From Jackrogersella multiformis (lineage: Eukaryota; Ascomycota; Sordariomycetes; Xylariales; Hypoxylaceae), in NCBI GenBank assembly GCA_902806575.1, contig CADCXD010000005.1, positions 1,922,001 to 1,986,000 on the forward strand: a DNA stretch of 64,000 bases. Reading direction: 5' to 3'. Shown piece by piece: positions 47,583-60,088 of this stretch. How positions within the stretch are numbered: the first letter of the stretch is position 1; each line of letters begins with the position of its first letter. The position numbers were made by a program, and so were the translations under genes. The notes beneath the pieces are model-generated. The model was not told where the DNA came from and ran no database searches. It saw nothing but the letters and a program-made list of their open reading frames with translations.

Positions 47583-49426
47583 ATGGCTAGCAATGCGCAA
47601 AGGAAGAAGAACGAAATGGCGAGGCGCCACCAGACGAAACGCCGTAGCAGAAGGGCAGCTATGCGCCACGCCAACATTGACGATTCTATCAAAATAGATT
47701 TTTCAGCTGATTGGGTGGAGCCAGTTTCCTCGAGTGTGTTAGCTGGAAAAGATCGCCACTATATGCTGGATATCAATCAGCGTGAAATCGCAGGTTCGGA
47801 CATAGGTCCTTTAATATTGAGCAGTGTTCCAAAAGAAACATTTGAAAATGATAATGGAGTATATGGTGGGCTTGAAGGCGAGGTTATCCGAGATCCCAAC
47901 GACATGGATGGTAACCCTACGGAATCGAGCATCTCAGGGGTCTTTCCCGTTCATAGTAAGCTGGAAATACACATGCTCTTAGTTAAATACTAACCTCAAG
48001 TTTGGCGCACCAAGGCCAACAGAACGGAACAGCAGGATGCGATATAACCGACAAGAATTATCCGTTTGATCGAGAAGAAACATATATCAACGGAAACCAA
48101 CAAGATAGCTGCCCATACTCTACAGCCGCTGGGTCTGTGACAGACCTAGACTTGAGATATTTTGAGTATGACTCAACTATGTGCAACGGCCCTTTCGAGG
48201 ATCAGTGCAGCCTCTGTTCTGAAAGTTGGAGTGTTACTAGTCATTCCTCGCATTCTGCACTTGACTCTGGATCTCGGTCGAATAGCCCCATCTTTTCACA
48301 AGATCAAAATACGACAAATAAAACCACGGGTGCAGATGAGAAGCTCTCGTCTGTTGACATAGGTACTGAAAATCCAATGTATATCCTTGAAGCTCGACCT
48401 AAGGATAGCCAGCAGCACAATCAGAAAATCACGAACCAGCTTCTCAAATCAAACAATTCTGGTGATCGAACCAATACGGAATCATGGAATATTGCTCAAA
48501 GCAATGCTCATTCCATGATTAAACCCGGCGAATCGCTCCTTTCTACTGGAGTGGAAATACATGTGATTCCATCTAAGAATTATCCCCAAGAATGGCAGGC
48601 TGAGAAGGATCCAAGTGAAAAAAGTCGACAGTCAACAGTGAACTTCCAACCCACCAACTACGAAGCCAGCTCCAGCAAGAAATGGTGGGCCTGTCCATGG
48701 TATAAGAAGGATTTGTTGAAATACCATGAATGTTCCAAGTACAAACTACAGCGCATCAGGGATGTTAAACAGCATGCCTATAGGAAACACATGAAACCAG
48801 ATATATATTGTCCAGTGTGCTTCGTTCTGTTTTCTAAGGCGGATGAAAGGGACGAACATATACAGAAAAAGAGCTGCGATTCGCGGGCTAACCCGAACTT
48901 CGATGGCATTTCGGAGCAGCAAAGGAAGGAGTGGAATCAGAATGCCAACCGCGGCAAGAATGAGGTAGAGCAGTGGTACTATATGTGGGATACTATTTTT
49001 CCTGGGGCACCTCGTCCCCGATCCCCGTACCTTGGCAATAGTCGAGAGGAGTTACTACTTGTACTTCGAAACTTCTGGGATAAAAGACAACTGGATATTA
49101 TATCCAATGTCCTCCAGGCCTCACCACCTATATTTGAGTCTCAGGTAATCCTAAGTATCGTGGATAAAATCTTTGATCTATTCGAAGCGGAATCATCGAG
49201 CTGGGGCTCTACCTCCGATAAAATTTTGGAAGATGTGCCGTGCCCAACTCCAAGTCTACATGACTCGTCTTCTTCAACGCACGACGGCAATGCAGGAGAT
49301 CTACCCCAACAGCAGTGGGATCCAGTATTTGCACCTTCACCGGAGAAACCACCATTCGAATTAAATAGCATTTTTGAGGATATGATACCAAATGATGTCG
49401 GTATGAACTTCGAGATCGGATTCTGA
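47583..49426 (+). CDS. Double zinc-finger orphan protein, paralog 3
   Basis: Proposed exons 47583-47955 and 48015-49426 (59-bp intron, GTAAGC donor, TACTAAC branch site, AAG acceptor) give about 594 residues. The acceptor is not the usual CAG/TAG, but the phase fits and the second frame has no ATG near its start. The N-terminus is very basic (RKKNEMARRHQTKRRSRRAA), a probable nuclear localisation signal. The middle is Ser/Asn/Gln-rich and disordered. The family signature lies around 48687-48880: CPWYKKDLLKYHEC with H-AYRK-H, then CPVCFVLFSKADERDEH with HIQKKSC. It is followed by WYYMWDTIFPGAPRPRSPY and a helical region. The C-terminus is acidic and hydrophobic (LNSIFEDMIPNDVGMNFEIG), resembling an activation domain. 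This is the only apparently complete long member of the three. Confidence 0.75.
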
Positions 49427-51129
49427 ACCAATGGTTTGGATTGTGCTATAAGAACGAAGAGGCATGATCAAATTGTAAGTGGTTTTAATAACAGTTATTG
49501 TGTCCATGGCTGTATTCCACATGACATGTACTAATATTGGAAACCCGAATCAGAGTTCGTCACTATCTAGAGAGATCTTGAGAAGGGGAGGGGCGAAGCA
49601 AAGGTGTAAACTTGTATATTGTTTTCCTTTTGTCCTCATAGACTTAGATTTATTTCCGGATCTCAAAATTCATTTGGAGTTAATTATTCCAAGTTGGCCC
49701 TAGCGCCACTAGGTTAAAATAGATAAGTGTCAGTCAATGTTCTCCTCGCAATCCATGAAAACACCATATGTAGGCCCCTTCGAAGTTCTTGTTAGGGGGG
49801 TCATACTCACAGGATAATTAAGTAAAGTTGGCTACCTAATAGCAATGCAGATCAAGTGTCAGGGAATACAGGGGCCTTGGGGTTTTGGCTGTGTAACAGA
49901 GTGAAAGATAGCAGAACAGCATTAACGGCTGACTCTTTTCTATGACTTGAAGGCCTTGAGCCTCTTTATATACACCTAAGCGATAGTGTAAGAGCGTAAA
50001 GAATTGTCGAAAGTTCCATAGCCAGGCCCTATTCAGCAAAACGAAGTGTTACAGCGGGTATATATTATGACGGGAGGACTCTGTAAAAAGTAACTTAGAA
50101 CACATGAGACTGAGTAACCAGAATCTCTTGGCTAATTAAATAGTAAAATGAGGTGCAGAGCCTACCTAAGCACAATTTTCGTGTTTTGCTCAGAGTCGGG
50201 ATATCACATGAATATACGTGGATAAGCCTTCATGTGGCTACCTAATCTGCCTGGTGATTGCTATTAAAACACGGTTCAAAGAGACACCGGGCCACTCTAT
50301 CAGTATTATCAAGCAACTTTATATATAATTGTCGAACCTTGTAAGACAGGCTGGTTTCACCTATATCTTGCTGTTTACCATTGGTCTGGCGTAATGTTAT
50401 GCAATCCTTGAAATTTGATTCGATTTTTGTTAAGGGGTGTATTTAAGCATCCCGTCATTTTGCCCCTGAGCCCCTGAGCCCCACGACGTCTGAATAAGGT
50501 TACTGGAATATGGACCTGTTAAACATAGACCATCAGCAGTAACCAGTGAAGTTCCCTAAATCTACTAGCTCAATTCCGAGTCTTAAACTTGATTATTAAG
50601 TGAGGAAGTTTGGTGTACCTCGGTCTTAGCGATCTGGATAGATAGTATATAGACCCAGAGGCGGTTAGAACCCAAGTTAAGTACGATCCTTTCTTCTACT
50701 TCCTCATATCGTAGGAACTCTTATGTCTAAGATTCTCTCACACTCAAGCCCCTCTTTTTGCTGTACAGGTTACTGACTGCCAACACGTATACACAGCAGA
50801 CATGAGTTATAGGATTGTTCATCCGGTATAGTATTTATGCTGTCAATTGATTACCTATTGACCTAAAATTAACAATACCTACTTAATAATTCCCGTTTCC
50901 TACTGCCAACGAAGAGATAACAAAACGAGTAGTATGTACTTATATTCTATCGATAACCATGATTGGGATAATGTAGGACTCGACTTGCGCCTCCAGTGTA
51001 GGCCCATTCTGTGATAATCCAATGCTTTGGCTGTACGAAACAACTCATATCTTCTGCTCATGTACGTCGTCAAAAGTTTTCCCACCATGCCGGACCCTAC
51101 AACGCCGAAATGCACCGGTACCCGGGAAA
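49427..51129. other. Long intergenic region
   Basis: 1.7 kb without a credible gene; open frames are short and lack family features. Composition is normal. Confidence 0.6.
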
Positions 51130-52423
51130 TTAATCTAGGATTTCCTTCAATTGCTGCTTCTGTCTTGGTGACAAGCTCGTCGGGAACTTGACGTTGTATT
51201 TGATGATGAAGTTTCCCCGCTCACCGGGCTTCTTCGAGATAGGCATACCTAGGCTAGGGTAAGAATCTGACGTGCCTGGGCCTGTAGGGCCGCCCTTTTC
51301 GACGTTGAGTTGCTTGCCGTCGATTGTTGTTACGGTTCGTCTCCAGCCAGTCAGGGCCTCCTTTAAGTCTAGGTCTATGGTGTGGATTAGGTTATCTCCG
51401 TCACGAACGTAGAGGGGGTGCGGTTTCTATTGATGATGTTAGTTACTATTCATTCATATGCCTTTGCGGATGAGATGTGGTTAGAATCTTACCTCCTCTA
51501 CGATGAAGTGCAAATCTTGCTTGCCGCCTTCTTCTTGGTCACCAACGCCCTTGAACTTAATTTTGCTACCCTTCTTCAAGCCGGGCTTGATAGGGACTTC
51601 GAGGACTTGGTCAGTCGTGGTTCGCTTGCCTGTTTCATCGAAGGTTTTCCGCTTAATCTTCATCTTCTTCGTGACGCCACCGAACAGTTCTTCCAGAGAG
51701 AGTGGTAAAGCGCGCTCGACAGTTGTAACGTCAGGTGTGGATTCTCTTACTAAGCTGCTTGAGAAAGGATCTCCACCGCTGGGGAAATTGCTGCGCATGC
51801 GGGTTCTTCCGCCTGAAGATCGAGGTACGCCGCCTCTACTAAAGAACGGGCCAAAGTCGGGCTCGTCGTCGTCCCCTCCCACGCCTGCACTATTACGCAT
51901 AAATTCCGCAAATATGCTATCGGGGTTGCTAAAGCTGAAGGAGGGGCCTGTTCCATTACCACCGGTACTGAAATGGAATGTTCGAGCACCTCCCGGTAAG
52001 TTGCTAAAGTCGAAGCCATGGGGGCCGCCGCCACCACCACCAGGCATGCCGCCTTGAGCTCCCGCGAACGGGTTCTCGCTAGGTGGCGGGGCAGCACCGC
52101 CACGCAGGAGGAACTCAAGGCCGAATTGGTCGTAGGTCTTACGCTTCTCGGGATCGGAGAGGATCTCGTAGGCTTGTGAACACTCCTTGAATTTCTCGGC
52201 GGCGGCGGGATTGTCTTTGTTCTTGTCGGGATGGTATTTTAACGCAGCTTTTCTGCGAGATCATTAGCATTCCATGTGCTATGAAGTTAGAGGGACAGGT
52301 GGGAGGACAATGATGTTAGAGGAATGAAGTGGGGTAGACCTACCGATATGCCTTCTTGATTTCATCTTGAGCAGCATCCGGCTTGACGTTAAGCTGGTCG
52401 TACAGCTTTGTTTCCTTTACCAT
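51130..52423 (-). CDS. sis1: Type II (class B) DnaJ/Hsp40 co-chaperone, Sis1-like
   Basis: Three exons (52423-52344, 52252-51493, 51426-51130; introns of 91 and 66 bp with standard sites) give 378 residues. The J domain occupies about residues 4-70 with HPD at 34-36 (YHPDKNKD). A Gly-rich region follows with GG and FDFSNLPGGA stretches and a Ser-Phe-rich part. The C-terminal substrate-binding domains have LPLSLEELFGGVTKKMKI, IKPGLKKGSKIKF, KPHPLYVRDGDNLI, DLKEALTGWRR and end QKQQLKEILD. No zinc-finger Cys repeats are present, which separates it from Ydj1-type proteins. Sis1 delivers clients to Hsp70 and is essential in yeast cytosol and nucleus. Domain order and length match the family. Start chosen at the only Met preceding the J domain. 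Confidence 0.95.
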
Positions 52424-54408
52424 TTTTATTGATGACTAGAAATCGGTATGCAAATACGATCGGAAATGACTCCTCCTAGATATATAATTATGGCTCAGTG
52501 GAGTGGTGCGATCGAGTATCGTATGTGTAAGTGGGATTAAGGTCGATGGAATTATTTAGCGCTGATGTCTCGAAGCGAGTGGTGTAGAGCGTCAAAGATT
52601 TGACGACAAAAAAGAATCAAAAACGGAAAAACAAAAGGGTTGTGAGTTTCGTCGTGTCGAAAAAAGGTTGTAAGAATTGGGTGCAGTGCAAAGGCGTTTA
52701 ACTGTTACGCTGCTTTTCTTTGTGGTGGGCGGGTTGGTAGAAGATTCGGGAATTGGCGACGAGAGAGTTGGAGGTGGTTCAAGGTCTCCACAGTTGTGTG
52801 GTGCAACGGTTGTGGTGGTGCAACGAGTGACGTTTTGTTTTACTTACCTGTCGTATAAAAGTGGAGAAGTATAAGATATCAGACGGGAGGATGATGTATT
52901 GAGATACTCTTACACATGTGAGCTGTTGGGCAAATGATCAGGTACTCGGTACCTGGAATTAGGAAGGTTTAAGTCAAAGTCAATCAGGTGACTAGTATAA
53001 ACCATCAAATCATTACCTAGGTACTATAGTAGCACTGTATGTACATCCACGTATAGCTCGATGGACCTAGAACCAATGAGAACAATCCGATTATTTAATT
53101 AGACTTGACGTCCCGTCCTCTGCCATTACCAATTCTAAGCTACATACATACCTACCTAGGTACGTAGGTACGTAGGTACGTGAAATTGATTACTGGCATC
53201 CATGGATATCGGTTGGCAGCGATCTAGCAACTCTCATAACCCTTTCAGGTACAGTTTATTGTAGCTAAGGTGATAAGACTTTCTTTTCCTATCTATAGCC
53301 AGGTACCTAACGTGGGGTTTCGCGGGGTCGAAATGTTTATTTAAATGGAACTTTTGGGCGTATTTGATGCAAGTCAGGACGAATATAGTAGTCTGTGCTG
53401 ACTACGGATTATCTAGTATAGGTACCTAGGTCCCGCACGAGCCGCACGTATTAAGCGAGCAAGAGGGTTTGTCCAGATGATTGGAAAACGAGATAACTAA
53501 ATGCATGCCTAGAGCAGGTAATTAATTGCGAATACTCAATCTAATGATTCAAATATAACAGGTTGAAATTAACAAGTAAAGTCACAAGCACAGCTCTAAT
53601 GTACACCTATCCCGTTTAGTTGTTTCATTCCAGTCAGCTGCTGGCAGTTGGATATACATACATGGATATATCCAGGTACATTCCAATGGTATCTGGTACT
53701 TACTAAGAGTTGAATTTTTCCAAGTTAGGTATGGAATGCTCTAGAAATTATAAGCATTACTTTAGGGGCTACACCAGCAGTTCATAATTGCCCAATATGT
53801 GTAACAGCAGAAGATCCATTAAGTATCTACCTAGGTATACACTGTAGGCATTTTATTACTTGTGTAGGTAGGTAAGTACCTAGGTAGTCTAGCGTTTTCC
53901 AGGAAATTACCTAGGTATAGCTTCATAATTACCGATGTAGGCACCGAATGTACCGAAATGTGGTAACCAGATCTCAATACGCAAATCTAGCGTAGGATAC
54001 CGGCACCGGCTGGTAAATCCTTAAGCTCAGAAAGATCTCTGCACTGGGCAATCCCGGTTTGTGGGACGCCGTTGGATTTAGTAGTAATAAGCTCATGCTT
54101 CATGCCTGTTCATTGACCAACTTTGGGGTATCACGGAACTCATCATGCTACTTAGTGTACATGGCCTCTTGGGGACCTATCTCTGGGGTAGGGGCCGAGC
54201 TGCAACGTAGCAGCTAAAAGTCAGTTGCTCGTTTATTAGGTCTCCTTTCCATGCATATGACCGTTTCCATGCCTAGTCTTCTTTTTATCGGAACCCTCCG
54301 TTTCCTAATACGCCTCCTGATGTCTTCCGCGAAATACCTACACTCACTCGCACACACGTCAACTTCGTTTCTCATAATTCTGATAGAAATACGTCAAATC
54401 GTATATCA
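52424..54408. other. Long intergenic region rich in CCTAGGTA palindromes
   Basis: Almost 2 kb with no gene: promoter of the Sis1 gene on the left and 3' flank of the UIM gene on the right. GTAGGTACGTAGGTACGTAG at about 53155-53180 is a clear tandem/palindromic run, and others occur near 53015, 53415, 53830-53920. Confidence 0.65.
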
Positions 54409-57400
54409 TCATCCCTCGTGGTGTTCCACCTCCATGTCTAGGTCCATTAACTCAACAGGTCCACTTTGGGTCGTGTGACTCGGTCGGGCCAAAAATGGCG
54501 CTGAACCGCCGGCCCGTTCTTGCATTTCCGGCGATTTAGATGTCGGCGTGCTTGGCTTGAGAGTCTGCATCTCTTCCGTGCTGTTGTATCCAACGTCCGG
54601 CTGGGTATCCCACTGGAAGAGATCCGCATCGGGGTCGGCTTGAGAACTGCCTTGTGTAGCTACTGATGAACTTACGCTGTGCTTCCGCTTTCCTGGTGAG
54701 GCGATCGTGACGTATGGAACATCCTCGGCTATGACTCCTGAAGGAGGCGGGTTTTGTGACAGCTGCTCTTGATCTTGTTCTTGCGCAAGCTCCTGCTGAA
54801 ACGAGCGATTGTCTGCCCGGACGAACATCTACGTAGAGATTAGCATTCCTTCGCGTGGAATGGATATGTGGCATACCCGTAAAGCGTCCGACAACGGAAT
54901 AGGTTTCGTTTCCATAGCAACTTCGGAAGCATAGATCAGAATCGGAAATTTAGACTCGGTCCCGGCGGCGTGGAGAACGTCTTCCAGCGTCGCCTTCTGT
55001 GATATATGTTCAGCATAGGTACCTAGGTATAAAGGGATATTGCTTAGCGATAGCCTACCTCGGTTTTGGCTGGAGTCGCGTCGCTCGAAGAGTATGCTAT
55101 CTTCCACCATTGATCCTGGGGCTTAGACGCACTGCCGGCATCCGTTAGTTCGGCATCTTGCCTCACACATACGTATGATAATTCATTCGTAAGCGCAACA
55201 CCACGTAGGGTGTACTTGTTGGTCGGGTTCCAATATTCTGGATGATAGGCAGAAGTCGACCGAAAAACAAAGTTTTCATCATCGACTTCGTCCTCCTGGC
55301 ATGTTAGGCGCTTGGCGATGATTTTCATGGATTTGAGATATGCCTCCTTTGCGTCCGTGAGCTCTATAATCTAGTTAGAAAGAAACCTATCCTCTGAGAA
55401 TGGGTAGAGTAAACTCACTGGCCAAGTCCAACTTCAGTTCTTCGATCTTTTTCTTACATCCATCTACAACTTCTTTCCATTTCTCCATTCTCGCTTCTTC
55501 CTCGGGCGAGAACGTATAAGGTCCGCTCCATGTGTGAATGTCAAAAATGTCGTCTAGACTGAGTTCAGCACCCTTTTCCATTCGGTCGTAGTAATAACGC
55601 CACTGCGCAGTTCTGGTCTGGCGCTGCATCAATCTCTCGGTACACTTGATGATTCCATTTAAACAAGCGAATAGATCATGCGGTCCATTTCCAAGTCCAT
55701 TCACCCGATGGCAACGTTGACCATGGCATCTCACTAGGTTCGCTTCCAATAAGTCATATAAGCGCAACTTATTCTTGATGAAGCGCATGTAAGTTTGGAA
55801 TTTTAGAGCAAGGTCCTTGCGATCTTGCATGTACCGATCCACGTAAAAAACAGCTGGTATCTCACATGGCTTAGACAATCCAGTGCTGCCAAGTCGGACT
55901 GTTACCACCTCAGAAGCTTTAGACAACACAGCGTAGTTGGCATCCTCTGGAAAGGTATGATCGAGTGTTAATGCATGTGACCACAGCAAATAGTCTAAAG
56001 CATCGTAGAATGTGTCGACTGATGCATACTGTTCTTGGTCTAGTTGCACGTCAAGAAACACAAACGGCGAGTCTCGTTCTTCGTCACTATAACTACTAGC
56101 ATCGCCATCCGATAAGGATGCATCAGCCGGAACCGGGGCACATGGCAATAGTGTGCCCACGGTACTCATAGGTTCCAGGTCGCAGTCGGGATTGTTGCTA
56201 GCCTCCTCTTTTATCGCGGTGAAGAGCTTATCCTCAACGTCAGGCATCCAAACCCCAAAACTCGAGTCTATTGCCTTGGTTTCAATAAGGCTATCGACGG
56301 ATCCATACCCCCGTTCTGTTTTATCAAGGAATGCTATTAGACGATGGAGTTCTTCGGTAAACTCTGGATGCGCTTCATCACCCCACACCGACTCCCCTCT
56401 CGCCATTGCTGCGAGGTGTTCATGCTTCAGGATCGGTTGGCCTCTCCACCATTCCGAGTTGTGCCCATAGTTCTTCGCTGGCATCCCGCACTGGAGGAGA
56501 ATGTTTCTGACGATTGGTATCTTGTGGTAAATTGACAGTATAGAGCCGACCCTGTGGTCTTTAGTCTGTCGAAGAAAGGCGGGAGCATCGGGGTCCCGTT
56601 TTCTTTGGGATGGGGTAGGTTCGGGTTTTACGGTGTCCATGGTCGCCTTAGTAGAAACCATAGCCCACTGCTCGGTTTCGTACTGTGGCCGATTTGCAGG
56701 ACCGAAGTATTTTAGATTTGTCTCGTTATCGACGATGCCAGCTTCCTGAAGCTGGATTCCAGATTCGGCGGCCGACTCGGCTAAGGCTCGTTCTAGATTC
56801 GCGTCTTCCTCAGCAGCGTTGGTTGGTGCACCTAAGGAGTTTTTATCAGCTTTGATACTGGGCGAACACAGGAGTAATACCTGCGATCTGATTTGTAGTC
56901 TAGTGCAGCATCTTACCGAAAGGTGATGTGTTGTTGGCTCTTGAAGGTGGTCTAGTTGGAGCAGTGTTCTGATAACTGGTGGGCGCATGCTCATCTGGGC
57001 TCTGAATATTGAAAGCTATGCATCGTTTAGCAAGAAAAGAATTCAGCTAGGAAGCAAACAGAGATCGCACATATTCCCGTGTCATTGGCCTCGCCTTGGC
57101 GGTCTGTACTGAACTGTGATTCATCCCATTTGTACTGAAGCGGCCTTAGCATAATCGACTACAGGTCACATGTATCCGCCGGCGTTAGGAATGGGAATAT
57201 ATACCTTTTGACTATCAGGGTCTTCGAAATACTCCTCTGTCGCTCGTTGGAGATCGTTGTTATTTGCCTACATAAATAGAAGGTGATTCTATTAGCATCA
57301 AATGGAATCCTGAAAATAAACACGCGAAATCGTTGTCAGCTACCTTCAAACGAGTGACAGCTTCGGCTCGAGGTAGGCCAGTGATGTCACAGAACAGGGA

Positions 57401-57436
57401 GATGGAGTCTTCCGGTGGGTTGTTTGTTGTTGCCAT
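54409..57436 (-). CDS. UBA-like and UIM ubiquitin-binding protein with a USP-related core
   Basis: I reconstruct eight exons: 57436-57344, 57267-57205, 57134-57071, 57015-56917, 56831-55419, 55363-55059, 54996-54877, 54828-54409. Phases agree throughout and give about 858 residues. Exon 3 could begin earlier, at 57158. Residues 1-50 form a UBA-like helix bundle (ISLFCDITGLPRAEAVTRLK; NNNDLQRATEEYFEDPDSQK). A UIM follows (EDANLERALAESAAES). The central part (PAFLRQTKDHRVGSILSIYH; YGHNSEWWRGQPI) recalls USP25/UBP2-type ubiquitin proteases. The Gly-Asn-x-Cys catalytic block is not visible in it, so it may be an inactive relative. The C-terminus has QDQWWKIAYSSSDATPAKTE, typical of fungal members, and an acidic disordered tail. 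Probable ubiquitin receptor or scaffold; annotated in other fungi as 'ubiquitin interaction motif protein' as far as I recall. Confidence 0.78.
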
Positions 57437-58874
57437 TTTGAGGGGACCCCGATCCTCTGAGATGTAGGTACGGAGATGAGTGTTCGTGGATGAATCATGG
57501 AAGTAGAAGGAGGCCAACACCCTAAGTAATGTAGTGGTAGACGTAGCAGCAGCGATGACGGACGGGGCAATGACGAGGAGCCGCCTCCGTTACTGTGCTA
57601 CAGACCAGGTTCAGGTTGCATGGAGTCCTCAAGTTAGGTACTGATTTATCCCGTTAAGATACGTAACTAGGTAAGCAATAGAATATCTTAGATACCTAAG
57701 ATAATATATGTGAGATTAAAATGCAAATATGTACAATATTAGGTCATAACAGAGATATTATAAAATCTCAGATCCTAACAGAACATTTGTGAGCCTCAAA
57801 GACACGAGAGTCGCTTGTGATTTGTATACCTACCTTAGGCAGGTACCTAGGTAGGAGTGAAGTATGTTTAAAGAGCTTTTTCAATCCCACCAAGCCTGCA
57901 AGCCAGAGCTATCGTAAGGCTAAGCTGACTTTATCTGAGGTACATACCTGGCCTATGAAGTTGCACCTGTGGCGTATACATATTATTTTTGAGCAGCAGA
58001 GATCCACATTTCAACAAGGGGTGGCAGATCATTTATTAGACGGAAGTTAGAACTACAATACCTAAGTATCTGATAACCTTATACATGAATGGCATAAACC
58101 CGTTGTTAATAACCCCTCTATGAAGCCTGGTATAGAGGGGAGAAACCCAACCTACAATTCTCAAGTTTAAGATTTACACAAAGGAACGTTAAGCTACAAG
58201 ATGGGTTCTAATTCTTAATACTGGTTCATTATGGTCTTTCACTTTAGAAAAACAGCTTTAGCACTAGGCATGTTAACTTGCCTATGCCGTTATATTTTCG
58301 GGACTGTATTAGTAAACAAGTAATCGAAGTTGTACATTCTTATCCAAGCATACCTAACTGAACTATTTAGTTTAGATACATTCTAGAAACTAGTGCAGTG
58401 ATCTTTGTCTACATGTAATAACGCTAAGGAGGTACCTAGTCCTCATTATAGTAAAATTGGTATATACACGCTAATATGTATTTCGGTAAACTAAATGAAA
58501 GGACAACACAGCAATGAATTTGTGCATATGCTCAAAGCATGGCTGCCCTTCCCGTGTATGAACATGTCGCAGAGCGCTGATTCTGCCACAACTTAACGGC
58601 CGCTAGAAGAGCCTCCGGTAGCCTCGTTCCCTTAAAGAACCTCTATCTCAAAAGAAGATGCGAAAGCTGGCCAAACGCAATCCAATGTCATGAAAAGACA
58701 AGCTCCGAAAAAGAAAAAAAAACCACGACGAAAAACAGATAGCCCGATGGTGCAAGAGATTCCACGAAACGCCTTACCCCCGCTATGCAAATGTATACTG
58801 TATTAGAAAACGGTATCCCGAGACGTCCCTGTAGCTGAGTGGCGAGGTTCAGATATGCGAATAATAGACTCTCA
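57437..58874. other. Intergenic region
   Basis: 1.4 kb without a convincing gene. It holds the promoter of the UIM gene and the 3' flank of the Cdc34 gene, with one TACCTAGGTAGG repeat at about 57843. Confidence 0.6.
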
Positions 58875-59700
58875 TTAGTTGTCATCGTCATCGCTCACAC
58901 CCTCCTCCTCACCGTCTTCATCGAATTCTGCTACATCTGCGTCCTCGCCTGTATCACTACCTCCAAAGTCGAGTTCTTCGTCGCTCTCGTCCCAGAATGC
59001 AGCGTCATCATCTGTTGACTTTGGCGGCGGTGGGGGGTCAAGGTTAGTTGGCATGACGAAGTCGACGGGGATATCACCCTTGGATCTATCAACAATTTCC
59101 CGAGCCTTCTTGTTATACGCAGGGCGGTCGTCTCGATACATGACGCCAGCATCTACGTTGGCTGCGGAGTTGATCTCTGGATCATCCAGCAGTAGGAGCA
59201 CCGACCGGAGCACCGACTCGACACCTTGCAAGGGAGACCAACGCTCGCTGGCCTGCTCTCCCGAGGTGATGTCCTCGCCCGGGGTATGTAGGATAGATAT
59301 GCAGAGTTTGCCGTCGGGATAGACGTTTGGGTGGTAGATGGGTATTAGAAACCGAAACGTCGGTGGTTGATAGGGATACTCGTCGGTGAAGGTCATTTCG
59401 GCCTGTCGTCCATGATTCCATCAGCGTCGATCTTAATCTGGGGTTGGTGTTTCCGTTCTCACTTACCTTGAAGTAACCACCGTTGAATGCGCTATCGGGA
59501 TTGACGACGATGAGGCCTAGACGCCAGCGAAGAATATTATCATTTACTAACTGCAAGAATGGTGAGTTCGTTTATGGTTCCAAGACAAGGCCATGTTCCA
59601 CGGTACCTACATCGATATTGACCCATTTCTCTTTGGAGAGCTCTTGCATCTCCGACATCAACCGGTGTTTAGCACCACCGCCGAGTCTCGCAGACGACAT
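58875..59700 (-). CDS. cdc34: E2 ubiquitin-conjugating enzyme Cdc34/Ubc3 type
   Basis: Three exons (59700-59611, 59550-59467, 59402-58875; introns of 60 and 64 bp, both phase 0) give 233 residues. The UBC fold is complete: HPN at 82-84 and catalytic Cys92 in GKLCISILH. It carries the long acidic loop after the active site (GEDITSGEQASERW), the hallmark of Cdc34/UBE2R and Ubc7/UBE2G enzymes. The C-terminal extension (about 185-233) is strongly acidic (DESDEELDFGGSDTGEDADV to the end), which in Cdc34 binds the SCF cullin. Role: K48-linked ubiquitin chains on SCF substrates, cell-cycle control. The acidic tail favours Cdc34 over Ubc7. The start is the Met of MSSARLGGGAKHRLMSEMQE. Confidence 0.93.
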
Positions 59701-59800
59701 CGTGAAGTTGGGAATTCCGGGTTATTGTACGGTTGAGGAAAGGTGTCGGTTACTTGGTGCGACGACAGTGTGCGACTCGCGTGTCCTCGAACTCGAACTT

Positions 59801-59838
59801 GAAGTCGAAGTCGAAGTCGAAGTCGAAGTCGAAGTCGG
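59801..59838. repeat. GAAGTC hexanucleotide microsatellite
   Basis: Six uninterrupted GAAGTC units about 100 bases upstream of the Cdc34 start codon, probably inside its 5' leader (GACTTC on the transcript strand). Confidence 0.92.
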
Positions 59839-60066
59839 AGGAGTCTTAGGAATCAAACCGCCACCAGGCCAATGACTCCGAATGATTCCGAATGACTCCT
59901 GACCAGAAGAAATGAAAGAGTAAAAGAAAGACTCGGAAACACAAAACACACCTCTGTCCAGTGTAGTGTAGTGTCTCCTATCCGTAGAGGTAAGAAAGTC
60001 GTAGAGTCCTCGTCGAGGGTTAATTGTGCAGCCCGATGTGGTTAGGTGGAAAGAATTGGTAGGTAA

Positions 60067-60088
60067 TAGGTAGGTAGGTAGGTAGGTA
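60067..60088. repeat. TAGG tetranucleotide microsatellite
   Basis: Five tandem TAGG units in the Cdc34-Med19 spacer. Confidence 0.9.

Noticed and set aside
49479..49703. 74-codon hydrophobic frame downstream of paralog 3
   Set aside because: No recognisable domain and no good context; probably 3' flank.
52677..52874. 65-codon frame upstream of the Sis1 gene
   Set aside because: Lies in the promoter region of the divergent Sis1 gene and shows no protein-like features.
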